The translations under genes and the position numbers were made by a program. Source: Membranipora membranacea (taxonomy: Eukaryota > Bryozoa > Gymnolaemata > Cheilostomatida > Membraniporidae). From it: a DNA stretch of 64,000 nt. Positions 12,325-27,300 of the stretch are shown here, piece after piece. Position 1 is the first letter of the stretch; every line of letters starts with the position of its first letter. The stretch is from the NCBI GenBank assembly GCA_914767715.1, contig OU612067.1:3162001-3226000 (forward strand). The letters run 5' to 3'. The notes below the pieces were generated by a model. The model was not told the DNA's origin. It worked only from the letters and a program-made list of their open reading frames with translations, and searched no databases.

Positions 12325-15300
12325 GTAAGTTTGGTCAGGGAGGGGGCCACTCTTAAATCCTGCTCTGCTTACTTATCATTCCAACATTGTGTTTATGTCA
12401 TGCGAGGTAACATATTTAAAGAATTCATATTATTTTAAACAAATCCATCAATGAAAACTACCATGAATTTCGTATATTCTTATATTTTACTGACAATGTT
12501 GAGCTTCCATTTTGTCATGCTGTCATGGGCAATATGTAAAATGAAACCACAGAGAAAACAATCTGATATGTAGCTATTTTGCTTGACTTACACAACTTCG
12601 TGATATTGTGCTAATTCTGACATGTCTAACTTTTTTAAGTTAATGAAGACCATGTAACAAGCCGAGCTGGGATATTTCACTTTCAATTATGATTGATTTT
12701 GGCCTGGAGTATGAATGGGCAGAGCTGTAATTAAACCCAGCTGTGACAGCAAATTATGAAACTCATCATCTATGGCAATGAGCAAAATAGAGACAGGAAA
12801 AAATTATCTAATTACCTTGAATTATTGTTTATCCCAACATGGCTGGCATGGATATCATAACATTGCTAAGTTCATAACTGAATGCAGTGCCAAGAAAAGG
12901 GTGGGTGCTGCACCCTGCCTTATCTAGCACAAGGTCAAAAAGTGAATGCGGGGAAAGCAGCTGGAGTTTTGATATGAAAGGATACATTGCAGGCTCCTGT
13001 CTCACTTTTGGGCGGTGTTTGTAGGCAATGAAAAGGTGCTCTGCAGATGAAGAGAGTGTTTTATCAAGAAACGTAGGAGACTTTGATCTCGAGCTGGAGC
13101 CAAACGAGAAACATTCGGAGATCAGGTACACACCAGACTACTCGGAGATCAGGTACACACCAGACTACTTCAGAGAATCTACTCCTAGTCAAGATGAGAT
13201 GGGTAAGTGTGTGTGAAGTAAGTAATAAAGTAAGTAATAAAGTAAGTAATAAATGGCTCATCATCCTTATTGTGTGAGATATTAAATAGATACCAGGTGA
13301 TGACACAGGGCGTTTGGATTTTTTTGACCAATAGTTGATAAGTGTTTTTTAATTAAATACATATGGCTGTTGCTTGAAGGGCTACTGTATGAGATTTTAA
13401 TGTTTCTTGCCCAGGATTGATTTTTTACTGACATTTACACACATAGATGGCCGTCTCTAAGCTTTGTTTTTGGAATATTATGTTTGTGTAATTGATGAAT
13501 CAATTATTATAATGTAATCACAATCAACAAAATTACCAAAGTTCAGTTCTCCTCATCAGACACTATACACAGTCTGCTTTCTTTGTTTACAGAAATGATG
13601 GTCAAGAAGAATATTTTACATCTGAATCAGCAGGAGTTGGACAGCGTTAACGTGTCGTTACAGTTAAGTAACACAGACACCTCAGCTACACATCAAACAA
13701 CAAACATGGATCCTCAACTAACCAACGGAGCTGTGGTGACTCAAAAGGCAGCAGTTGAAACCAGCGCAGATATGAATTCAAATCATGACTCATTTACTGC
13801 CCCAGTAAAGGATGCAATTTTGGAAAATTATCAAGAGCCACTTGATGAAGTACAGTCCAGATCCACATCTGTGGTATCACACCAAGACGATGTGAGATCG
13901 AGCAGCTCCAGCGAAGTGGAGACGGACACTGCTGCGGGCAGGCCATCTTATCATGACATCTTCCAGAGGCTGTCAAGTCAGACAGAACTACTGGACACTG
14001 AACCAACTGCCACTGAGCACCTGAACGCCCTGTTACATAACGTCACACCTCATTGTCCTGATGACAAGAGTCAAACTCAGTCGATATCACCTGCTAGCTC
14101 TCAGCTGGCTGAGGCAGAGGTAATAATATAATCAAGCAAACAAAAGTCTACGAATTAGTTTGAGACAAAATTTTGGAAACTCAGACATTTTGCTTTATTA
14201 ACAATTTAAAATTTTTTTGTTGTCACATGTTGTTTGGGTTCATTGTCACCAAAGATGACAGAACTACTGGTCATCAAGTATGCTTTAATTTAAGGATTTA
14301 TGGCTTTAATTAGATTGTGATTAACTCCACCTAGATAGAAGATAGGTAGTTTATCTCTGTGGTTAATAGGAATGTCACAATATGCTAGCATCAGATGTCA
14401 AAGGTCAAAGATAGAGTGCTGTTTGTTTTTATTGGGATCAGTATCATATGTCGTTGTAAGATGAAGACGAATTTTATAGGTAGGTGTCAGGTCGCCTCAC
14501 ATAGCTGTCCCTAATCAGACAGACGGCAGTCAGCTATCACAACGCGGCGACGATCTACATCAGGGGATAGTGATATCAGCGGTGATCAGTGCTACGCATA
14601 CTGAGGCAGCTGAAGAGCTCAGGTGGCAAAAAGACGAGGCGAGACCTGGGTCTGAAGAATCAAGCGGAGTTAAGAAGACATATGTGGATAGGACTGATCA
14701 ACTGGAATATCATCTGGGAGGCCATACAGTGCAGCAAGGTTAGTCATATCTTGTAATGTGAATAGATAGATCGATAGTTGGAACATGTCATGGTTGGGGT
14801 TAAAAAATGGAGGAAAAATAATATATCAAGATACATCATCTTTTTGCCTCCTTTTTTCCACTAACTATTATCTAAGTATTCCAATTATCAGACAAGATAC
14901 ATTATCAATTTTCCTCCTCCTTTTTCTTCCCCAACTTTTGCCGTAATCGCCTGACACTATGTAAAACATCCGACCAGGATGATATTGTCGACAATAAAAA
15001 GTGTATAATAATAGACAGAACTTGGGAATGGAAGTTAGCAATTTCTTGTGCCCATTCATCTTCAAAATTTCAGAATCTATGTGGATTCGCTAGGCTAAAT
15101 TTCTTAAGCCCAACTTAGCCTAAGGAAGAAGGACAGGCTGTTATGCTTTGAGTTAGCAAATTCTGTTGGACCAGACAAGTCGAAGTGTGTTAGCTCCTCA
15201 AGGGCTGCTACATGCTGCCACCCAGTACGTATTCAAGAGCCCAAACTAGAAATCTGCCAGAACTGAAGCTGCGTGCACATTAAGAGGAATATAATAATTT

Positions 15301-18300
15301 TCCTCTCTCTCTTCCTTCCTCCCATTGTTGTACATCCTATCAAGACCTCAATAATGGACATCCTGTTCAAGAAATAAAAGCCAGAGAAATCATAGAAAAT
15401 CTAATCCTAGAAAATCCAATCCAAGAAAATCCAATCCTAGAACAAACAAAGCTTTTTCACAGAGCTGAGAGTATCTTGTAAAAGAAGGGCAGTGGACATC
15501 GATCAGTTTGTGTGGTCAAAGTGTGGTCAGTTTACATATCCTCTAGATCTGTTCCAGAAATGCACAAGACAAACATGGGGAGCTGCCTTAGAATCTGTCC
15601 CTGTCCTATGCCGTTTTGGCTGTATCCCCTGAAACCCTTGGATGTCATCCTAACGCTCAGTATCAACCAACAATTTCAGATGATTATTTTGTAGGTTTTA
15701 AGTTGGGTAAATACATATTTTGGGTGGCTTCAAGTGCGATTTTTCTCCCCCGTTTTTTTATCAGTTTGAGCGAATGAGCCTTAGAGTGACCTTAACGACC
15801 TTGACAAAATATCGCTGCAGATAAGACTTGATTTCTGTGTTTATAGCGGCTGTCAAATTCCATTCTATGTACAAATAGCATGGGCTTAAATATGAGGTCC
15901 ACACAAAAGACAATATGTTTTCAATAAAAATGACACATTCCTGTATAGGTGTGGAGTCACCAGTCAGGAATTTAGGTCATCCACTGTACAGAGGTATAGC
16001 AGGTCGACAGCCGTGCTGCTGCTGCAGACCCCCAACATGATATCACTGAGGTACAAGCAATCATCAATGCATACCCTCTACTATACAAATCTGTGGTTCA
16101 TTAGTTTCTCATTAAATCAAAAAGATAATACTCAAAGTACAATTCACTATTTTTTACAGAGCAATCAAAATATCATTTACACTTTGAGTCAGCCCAAATG
16201 TAAACATTGGTGGGACATCAAACAGCCGTAGAATGTTTGCTTGATTTGCTGTTGATCGCGGCTGATGTGACTTCGGTAATGTATTTACCAGATCAAAACA
16301 AAGCTGCGGCCATCAGACTCTACCTGTGGCATGTCACTACCTATTCAATTAGCCATAAATTTTGTTTGTTGAGGATGCTATTTTTGGAATAAGATTCAAC
16401 GTCCCTCCACATGCAGGAAACCAATTTTTAACGGCTGGAAATTTAATCATAATTGGAAATTGAGATGCGTGGTCATTACTCAGGAGTACATGGCACTTCC
16501 TAACACTTGAGCACAGATTAGGAGGTATTGTAATGTTTTCTAGTGGTGGTGCAGCTCTTCAGTAGTTTTGCAATCAATAGAATTTTGGTGTCTGTGATGT
16601 TCTTGTCTGAGATCACATACCACCACCCAGCAGGTAGAGTATTTCTTTGTTTGGTGAAGAAGCAATAGAAATATTGACAGTACTTTTGTAATATACATAG
16701 GGATAACATCTTTGCTTTGATCTGGGTAGATTTTTTTTCTATGTGTAGGCAGCATTAAAGATTTTTGTTTTAGAATAAAACAACTTTTGCCCAGGTAACT
16801 AGGATCTTTTACCTTTACAGCACATAAGTACATGATAAAAAACTTGTCAAACGAGGGTTGACTGTTCTAAATTATGTAACTCTGATAAGTTGGTTACCAG
16901 TTGGATACAATTCACTTCACCCTGCCTAAAAATAGAGTAATTTTCATATCCCTGTCTCCAGAATGTTTATGTTATGGGATATGGATACCCAAGTATTTCA
17001 TCAATTGTTTTTTATCACTGCATGCATTTCTTTGAGCAATATATGTCCAGGATCGCCAAGCAGGGCATTCATTGGCGACAGTATTAACTAACAATCATGC
17101 ATCTTGCATACCAAATCATGATACACATAGAAACGTTTTTGCCAGCTGTTTCTTTTTAATGACAGCACAGTGCAGTACTTTGATTTGAGTGCCAGAATCC
17201 AGTACCATGTGTCAGGCACCCCTTTACAAGTAGTAGTAGGGAGCGCTAGATGTCCATTTTTCATGACCCACAAATATTTGAGTGTAAATATTTATGGTAT
17301 TTTCATTGTTATAACATAACTTTCATTTAAAAATTCATAATTTTTGGCAACTAAGAAATGAGGATGCTTAGATTCATATAACAAAACCTGTACGTTTCTC
17401 ATTTCATGGTGCATTACTGTAACAAGTTGATTTAATTATTGTAGATTGTTGGCTTCCAAGCAGTAGAAAACAAGAGGCAAACTTAGAAGTATCTGCTGAT
17501 GCTATGGAATCTGGAAAAGGTAATTTCAACACAGACATTTTGAGCCACCAAACTAAGGTCCACTAAGTACCTGATACATGCTTCAAGAGCCTTTTGATGT
17601 GCATAACAATCTAAAGTGCTGCTCATAGAGTTATCCTAATACTCTCTACGTTGCTGCTACACCCGTATATCATTGTTTCATGCTTTTCAGGTTTCATGCT
17701 GTGAGAAGACAACTTCAATTTATATCCTTCAGCTATGTTTTTGCCGAGAGTTTGTCCCCAACACCCAGGTTTTTGGCACTGGAACCCCCATGATGCCAAG
17801 TGATTTCATTCTACAAAACGATGACCCCCCCCCAATATTGACATCCTTACTATAAATTGATAGGTCCATGTATTTATCTTCGCTAGTTCTTAATCCTTGG
17901 ATATAAGTAACCATTGCTGATCTTACCTCAAACTATATATCTTGTCAGGTTCATTGAGGAGTAATTCCAGTAGCAGCAGGAAAAGCTGGATCAAACAATT
18001 GAGTCAGAGATATGAGACTTTAGAGGATGATGCAGTTGAGGTACCACAGCGGAAATCAGGTAACCATCCGACCCAAACAATACTTGGCTACAGTGTTGTG
18101 ATACGATCGCTTCCATAAGAATATAGATAAAAACAGGAAAGGAATGGCTCTGGCTTGAGGCTCCGATGTTTGTATTGAAGCGCCGCTAACTAAACCTTAC
18201 CTGCTTGATAAGCCCATCTAGTATTACTTGTGTAGTAATAAGTGTAGGTGTTGGAAGTTCGCTGCTCACTAATCAATAATCAGCATGTTTAACTGTTACA

Positions 18301-21300
18301 GTACTGAGGGGGTCTGTATCGACAGAACATACAGATGACCAATCATCTCACAGCACATCTTCTCCTGGCCAATCATCTCACAGCACCTCTCCTGAGAGTC
18401 AGATAGCAGACTCGCATCCTGCATCTAAGGGTGATGGAGACCAATATAGTGTAGAGATTTTAGGAGGTGCGTCAAGGTCACTGCGACGTTTCAAATTGGC
18501 ATTGTTGAATTGGTTGATCCCTTATAATGTTGCCTTATTTATTTTCAAGTTACTACTCAATCCACTAATAGATAGATAGAGCTTGATAGGCAACAATGTG
18601 TCTTCTACTCCTTCCATTGGGTGCAGACTCTCAATTTTCAATGATAATATAATTAATATGAAGCACATAGCGATGCAGGTATTCAAAAGTCAAAGGAGCA
18701 ACTATATGTGTATTTTAGCCCACTGTGTGGCATGCCGTGAGTTTAAACAGAAACAAACAAATTTTAATATTAAATTTCCTATAACTTTATAAGATTGACA
18801 GTGCTATCCTTTGTGCTGTAGGTGAGGAGCCCCCAGATGAGTGGATGAGTCTAAGTGAGAGGAAGACTTCTCTATCACTAGAGTCAGTGGATCTACAGAG
18901 CCAGGCTGAGAGTGAGCTTACTAATAAGGATATCTGGAGACTAAGTGAGAGAGACGACGATACTCTGGAGGTAAGATTTTACCAGATGAAACATAAACTT
19001 TACAGACAACCCAATGACCAAAAATTCAATGCTCTACTTAGCATGAATTATTGATGGCGGAAAAAATTGCCTTCATAAGGGAAGGTAACTCCCATTATCT
19101 GCATTATGATCATAAGTAACTGCCTGACTATAAAATCTTTGGGTAGTCTTCAATTGTAATTAAGTTGAACATTTCAGTATTTGTTATTTAAAGTCTTGCA
19201 AAACCTCTAGTGTCCTCTGTAAATATTCGGTCTTTGTGGAACCATTCACTGAATGGTCGAAGACACAGATTTATTTAGAGCAACGACTACACAACATTAT
19301 TTCACTCAGTAGAAAACAATACTTTTTTCCTCTACCAATTTGTAACACAATATAAATGCGCTGATGGGTCGTTCAGTCGCAGTCACTTGAATGTGCAGGA
19401 TGTGTAAAAAGACTAGTCTCTAGAGCAGCAAACATCGTCCTCAACTGACCATAATGATCATTCGCTCATCCATCCGAAAATCTAAGATAGTAATAAACCT
19501 ATCATACTCGGGCAATCAGTTTCTCAAATCGCAATTATATCAATCTGAAGCCCCTGGAAAGCCAAATCCATTTTACGCCCAAATGATACCTTGACAAGTA
19601 GTGTGATCATTTGGTTTGCAGGTTGACATGAGAAAGGAGGCTGGTGAACTGAATGATCAAGATGTGAGCCTGGCTAGCGATGAGGAGTCTATGATGCAGA
19701 CGCCGGCGCAGTCTCAGAATGGAAGTTTCAGAGTAGCCGACACCTCAGGAGAATACAACACTGCCGCAAAACGTATATCAGCACCAACCTCATTCCCCAG
19801 TAACTTCTCCTCTATCAGGTAAGTGATTGACAGAAACATTCACTATCATTTCTCATTATGGACTATTTATTTATGGATTTTTGAAGGAGAACACGTCCAA
19901 TCGAATATTTCCATACCTGGTAATACTGGGAGCATGCAATAGTAAGTTATTGTTGTGATGATGTTCAGTGAGTAATATCCTCTTTCATTCTTTTAGATCT
20001 GGTAGGGCCACAGAGCGATTTGAAGAGAGGATGAAAACCATTGAGAAGATGAAAAGCTTGAAAGCCAAGTCCAAGTTTGCCCCGGTAGTGGCTACAGTTG
20101 GAAAATTCTCCTCTGCCTTCCGTCGTTTTGAGGCGAAGGAAGACAGAAGCCATTCAGCAGATGGTAAATTATCCACTCTGAAGGCACGCCACTCATCTGT
20201 TTCTGCAAGCTTGTCAATTAGCACAGACAAAAAGCATGGCACAAATGCTTCACCGATAAGTCCTCCAGCAGCCAAGAAGCTCCCACGATCTCCCTACCAT
20301 GGCTCTTTACCAAGAGACCTAAATAAAGCAAATGGCTTACGGGATAATGTAGATGGCTCGGCCACCAAACATTCAACTGATGAGTCTGCAAGAGGAAGGA
20401 GGCAGGGCCGACACTCACCTGAGTCTGCCAGGCGGCAGCAGTCAGCGCCAGCAAAGAATCGCTCAGTTAAGTTACCCGTTGAGAGCAGTCGGATGATAAG
20501 GTCTGTGAGAGACTCGACTAATGCACCAGATGTTGTACCGACAGCTTTACAGGAGAGGCGGACAGAGGACAATCCTGATGAAGAACCGACCCAGCAGTTT
20601 GACTTGACTACAGAAGCTCCGACTTCCATGACCTTTGAGGCAGTAGGTTGCATTGATTGTCACATTTTACGGTTGAGATTAACTCACAATTATTCCCCCT
20701 TTCATCTCTCCCATGAGAAAACTCACTCTTACAAGACTATGCTCATAGTGTTTTAGTTGTAATGCTTATAGTTTGCCTGCTAAATGTACTTGATACATTG
20801 GCCTGACATCAGTTCGGAATTTGTTTTGTGTGATCCGAATGTTCAAGTTCTTAGAATGCCTTCATCATGTGCTCATCCCATATCTGTACCTCTTCCCTAT
20901 AAGCAGCCTCGCAGTGGCGGTAACAGAATCCCACATTACGATATCGACATCGTGATCAAACGAGAGCCTCTTCCTGATGATGTCGATCCCGAAAACTATA
21001 GAGAGTTACCTACTGCTGCAATCACACTTGGTCGCGATGAGGTCAAAGTTATGAAGATTGAGTCTCTCACACAACGAATGATGTCGCCAACTGAAGTTAT
21101 CACAGTCTGGGACACTGAAGTGCCGGTCAAAGATAGCACAGAAAAGGTTGGGTCTCATGCAATGTATTTTACTGGATATGCATATGTCGACCTAGCTGTC
21201 CTCATTTTTGGTCATAACAGAAGCAACTATGCAGTTATATGCACCGTGATCATATCACCGCCACTTTATACTTGAACATATATACATCAACATGAGTTAA

Positions 21301-24300
21301 AATAATTAAATACATAACCTCAACCTATCATCATTATTTTGATAATCCAACAGGTAATTCCACCACAAAAGCTTCATGTAACACACCTAAACAGAGCTAT
21401 TGTTGGAGTCTCGCCGACTATGTCTAACACAGACTCTCTAAGAGGTATGATCAGCCCGCCTCTCATCAAAGCTACACAGCCAGCACCCGGTACATTCATC
21501 AAAACTCCTGTGGTGCTCAGATCTAAACCTGAGAGCACAGAGAAACAGCAGCCACTAACTATACAGGTAGGTTTGTAAATTATTATTGTGGTGAGACACG
21601 TCCCAATATACATCACTGATTCAGTATCAGTAAAGCAAAGAGTAGGAGGTGGCTCAGTTGGTGAGAGCGCTGTGGGTTCGAAATCCACTGCATTCCATCG
21701 ACTACTGGGGTTCGGTGGGCCTCCAGGTGTGCTCCAACCTGCCTGCAAACAGAGAGTGCAAATTGACGCAGATATTGCAGCCTCGCCATTAAGGCACTAC
21801 AATTTCTCCGCCCATGCTTCGGGATGTGGGGAGTGATAAGACATCCGATTTTAATCAACCTTTAATAGCAGAATAATAAGAAGTTAACCAATTAAATCAG
21901 GCCAGTTCAGCCTGTTTGATTGAGAAATGTGATATAATATAATAGTCTTTTCTACTCTCCTACTCTTGTTGCTCGTTACAAGTTACATCTCGTTGTCACT
22001 GATACTGCTGTTGTTCATTCTTTAGCCACAGTCAGTTTCTGTACGGCCGCAGAATATAACAGATGACCGGCAACGATCCCAAAGTCAGGATGATCTGCTG
22101 TCACCAAGGATGAGGAGCTCTTTGGCATTCCAACCAGAGGCACCTGTGAAAGTGCCACACAAGCAACCATCTCCACCTACTGCGCAAAATAGGTAAGTTC
22201 CAATCAAAACCCTGTGCAAATATGAAACACTTCGACGGAGGATGCCAATAACAAGGTAGCGTTATGACATTAAACTGCGTCTTTTATCTATGTTAGTATT
22301 GTATTATTTCTCTGTTATTACTGAGTTATTTGTCTTAGGCTATCCTCCTATGATAGAGCCATCCCATCCAGAAAGGCAGCACCACAAGCTATTGAGGACA
22401 GCTGTGACTTCTCAAGGGCTCCCGTGCAGCAGTCAAGGCCTGAGAGGGCAGAATATCAGCAGCCAGTGGAGCGAGTCCCTGCTTCAACATCCACTAACAG
22501 ACTACGCTCCACTGTCAGGCCTGCTGGCTTGGTCAAGTCTGAGTCATTAGAGGAGCTGAGGAGTAGAGGAGGACTGGTCGCTGATGTCAAAGGTGCTTTT
22601 AACCAAGACAGAGAGCCAGGGAAACAGGTAAGTCCATTGTGTATTTTTTGTATCAATGTTCACCTACAGGTATAGGTAAAGGAGGAGACAACTCTGAATT
22701 CAGACGTAATAGGAAATATTGCATCAAAATTGTTGTTAGGGGGATACTAACTACAGCAGTTCCCGCTAGAGATAACGGAGGATTAGGTGCAGATGGTCAT
22801 TGTGAATTATGGCGGGAGGCAAATAAATCAGTCTGTGTCAAATGATTATATAGATTTGTAATACAGGAGTTGATGTCACAAAAAAATCCTTGTTAAACTT
22901 TATAGTTGACTCTCTCCTCACTTGTAATCAAAATTCATATTTTTGAAGTATTTCGGAGAGAGAGGCTCAGAAACTTTGAGGCATACGGCACGAGCTCAGC
23001 AGCGTACAACGCTAGCAAGTGAAGATTTAGATTACACCAGAAGATGGGTAGAAGATGCCAAGAAGAACTCCCCACCGCCACAGTCCAATCAGGTAATTGA
23101 GATCAAGCTAAATATCTGGACAATTTTGGTCTCAATTTATTCATTGAGATCAAATTTAGTTGAAAAAAAAAAAAAAATTTGAAACAGTTTGAATGAACCA
23201 TGAAAAAAATAAGATTATTTTGGCATACAATATTTTAAATAATTGATACTTTTTATATTGCACCTACTGGCCGGGTTTTATATATTTATATTACTGATTG
23301 AACTTGGACCAGGATAGGTAATTAAAAACCTGAAAGGCTCGTATCTATATCACACTCACTCTGTGTTGTGTTTTTGTGTTTGTAGCACGTCACTTCACCA
23401 GTTAGAGCAGATCCAAGCACAGAAGATACAAAGCCATGGTACATGCAGAGAGATAGCTCTCCCCTAAAGCCAGCAGCTCCATCTACAAACAATCCAATCA
23501 GGTATATTCATTATTATCTACTAAAATATTACAAATATGGCCAAGCAGGAGTTCACCTATATAAAAATCAAGTCATGTTATATTTTGCTCCACTTGTGTT
23601 TCAATTACTTCTACAAGGTAACAATTCTGTGCTCTACATACTTCATTATCAAGGCAATAAACACTTCACGGTTTCAGGGAATTATAACCTCACATGCTCA
23701 CCTTTTATTCTAATTTGACTGTAGAGGTAGAGAGGGGCCCCGAGGACGAAGGATGAGGGCAGCTGGACCTCGGTCTAAGTCAGTAGGTAGAGCTCCATCT
23801 AAGGCTATAGCACAGATGGCCCAGTTCTTTCAGCAGGAGGCAGAGCTCAGTGAGATTGGAAGAACCAGCAGTCCTATTGAGTTCCAGGTAATATTAATGT
23901 CCTTAAAAAAATGATTAGGTGTGCATGACAGTGGACTTGAAAAGGTTTTATAACCGTGCTGTGGACTTCAGAATTTAGTGACAGCCTCTTTCCATGCACA
24001 GTTGTGGGTCTCATTGTCTCTTCTACTGAAGGAATAGATTCCAATTCATAATCAAAAAGCTTTCTCATTTCACCTGTGCCAAATGTCATCAAATGCCATT
24101 TGCACATCACAAACTACTATAATGATACATTCAATAGTTACCCTCCCATGTAAAAAGAACTGACAACAACTAATTTTCAGCTAACAACCATTGTGTTATA
24201 CAACTGCTTTTTTGGTTACAGGGAAGAGCTTTGACACCTGAGGTTGAGAGAGATGAAATCCAACGTACCCAATGCAGACCTCAAGAAAATTCAAGGTCAG

Positions 24301-27300
24301 CTCCAGTAAACAGGAAGCAGCCAAAAGAGAGATCACACTGCCCTGAGCCTGAGTATGAAGAAAGAGCAATAGATTGTCAACCAGTGAGGGCTGGCAGATC
24401 ACAGTCTGAGAAATATAGAGCTAGACCTGCAAGAACAGTAACCCCTCCACCGAAGAATGAGCGTGACATGCCTGAACATGATGACAACGAAAGACCGTAA
24501 GTGCCGATTTGCCAGATATTTATTTTAGCCAACTAGTAAAACTTCGCGATTAGTCTTAGAGTTACTGCTTGCCAGATCCCCTGTCTTTTATCTATTAACT
24601 GTATCAGCCTTTTTTTATTTAGGCATTCACCAATGGCCCCAGCTGATGGAATTGACAAGTTCATCAACTTGTACAACAAAAAGGATGTGAACTCAAGATT
24701 CTCTCAGCCAGCTGTGCAGCGAGTGGAGCCCCGTGACAGGGACTATGAAGAGATCATGGTAGATGAGGTAAGGTCACCAAGGGGTCGTCCCCAGATGTCA
24801 CAGAGACAGCAATCAGAACGTATACCGTACAGCCGAAGGCAAGAGTATACACCGAGATCAAACTCAAGAGATGAGGAGAGAGAAGTAGAGAGAGCAGCCT
24901 CGTTCCAAAGTGATCGTGATGAGGGTCAGTATCATTTTTTTTTATATTTGCACATAAAATACCCTCATATCTGTTGGATACTGGACACCAAGGATTGCTA
25001 AACGCTTCATGGCAGGCCAGCCATTGAAATTGGTATTTTCTCAAGCCTTCTCTTATAACTGTTGGTCGGCATTTTTAGGTGACGTTGATGACAGGCCTTT
25101 AGCAGCCTCAGCTTTCAAAGCCTGGCTTGGCTCACCTGAGAGAACTAAGCTAGAAGAGAAGGTAGAGAGTGCCTATCAGAGACATGTAATCAAAGAAAAA
25201 CCACATTCAAGATCCAAATCTGAATCTGAAGGCAAGAGGACTAAGGTAAGAGGATCTGGTTATCTTTTCGGTCAAGAAAATCTGTGCATTGTATTTGTTG
25301 TCATTTTGAGAATAAAGTCTCCATACTTCCTGGTTGTAATGACAAAACAATAACATTGCTTGGCTTCATTGAATGTCAGCAAACAAGAGCAATCGAGATC
25401 ATGAGCGGCCATTTGTTGCCATAGCTTAATTGGTAAAGTGAAAATGTAGAAAGATCCTCAATTCTCAAAGCCAATGAAAACCTCTGAAAACCACAAGACT
25501 CATCACACTTTACACAACTATCTGTAGGGGGTGCCATGGTGGAAACAACAGAATGAGATGGCAACACGAAACGGTGAGCATAAACCTGAGCCTCCCAAAC
25601 CATCGCCTCGAAGACAGATGTCCCCTCGTGTGCAACATGCACCAGCGAGATCACCCTGTCGATCACGCTCTCCAGAGCCATTCCAGCAGCTGCAGGTGGT
25701 ACATGACCGGCCAAGTTACCAGCCCTATAGATCTGAACAGGTGAGAAAATTTTGCCCTGATCGTGGGCAATAATTATGCTCAGTAATGCATGTAAACAAC
25801 ATAGAGTCAACAACATAGGGTCTACCAGTTGGGCCCACACTCGATTATCATAAAATATGATTTGATGTTTTCTCCCTCAAAGACATGCACTTGATAGTAA
25901 TATTTGTTTGGAAGGACATGACAACTGGGCTGGTTTATTATCTGCGTATAATACTTGGATAGTCACATAGATGGATGATGAATTCTTATCACATCTCAAG
26001 GGTCATATTCATGTTGTTAACAATCTATGCTTATTTGCCTATTTCTATCCAAATATACTAATTTTAACCCCATGGCCCAAGAGGATACCCTATAATAAAG
26101 GAATTGTAGTGAGATGTAATCTGGGCCAAAAATAGGTGAAACTGTCAATCTTCTGCGAGACAAAAGTTATTATGCAAAAAAAGATTGCATCTTTAAGGTT
26201 GTGATGGCTGGGAATTGTGACATATTTTCATGTAACCTGGTGCAGTGACTATTTTTTTGTAATTTTGATCGTTGAGAGCTTTCCGATGATAGATAGAAAA
26301 ATATAATAATGTCTGCGGTCATTATTTTTTATCCATTGATCTGATACTGGTATTTGAGTTGAGCTGATGCTAAGATATTGTGTTCTAGAACTCTCAGGCA
26401 AGTTTGTCACCTCATCGAGGGCAAAGGGACAACGACTCTGACCGCCAAGTACCTTCTAACTCAAGCCATGGAGCATCAGTAGAACTCATTGAGCCAGACT
26501 ATGTGAGCCATCCTTACCATCAGCCTCAAATCAAGGTACGCCTAACTCTACAGCCTTATCTCAAAGGCCCGATTTTTCTTTTTTCTTCAGACAAAACAAA
26601 AAAAGGGGCCTTTGAGATAAAGCTAATGAATACTGTATAATTAAGTTGCGGTCATCCTAGCTGAAAATATTGACTCGGTGGAGTAGTTGAAATTGACCAA
26701 TTGTCTCTCTTCTCCGTGTAGCGCTTGACTATTGGTGTATTATTATGTATCATTAAGTAGTATCCAAGTAATTAAGATCGGAATCATAAAAGCTGTTTCT
26801 CCATCTAATCAGCTTCAAAACAAGCTCAAACTGACCCTCTTGGCCCACCAGTAACCGTGTAATGAGACATTGAAGTAGACCCTTTGAAACTTCGCTCATG
26901 AGAACAGAGAGCCCTGGAGTGAACTGCTAAAATGCAGTTCTCTCCACCTTAGAATGTGGTTCACCTCTTTCAAGTTTTTTTTTTGCATTGGAATGATCTT
27001 CTTGATGTCACAAGTTTTGTTTGATAACAACAATTCATCCAAGTTTCAAATGCAATGCAAAATATATGTTTTGACGCAATTTTCATCAAGGCTTTGCTTT
27101 GATCAGTTGCAATTCCAGTCCTAGCGATCTGTGCTTGGGCTGCTTTTTTGTATATAGCTTATAAGATGGGGAACCACCTCTAATGATTTTAGGCCTTAGT
27201 TCATGGATGATCAAGCACCACATTGGTATCATATGCCAAACAAAGTCTGTAAATATATATATCATAACTATCAGAAGATTGTTTGTCCATTGAAATGATG

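Noticed and set aside
16003-16050. Open segment VDSRAAAADPQHDITE between AG and GT
   Set aside because: Its phase (0 on both sides) does not fit the flanking exons of the giant gene, which need phase 1.
20294-20653. A 119-codon - strand ORF
   Set aside because: Antisense shadow of exon 19997..20642.
25376-25840. A 154-codon - strand ORF
   Set aside because: Antisense shadow of the giant gene exon 25528..25740, whose + strand frame has matching splice sites and phase.
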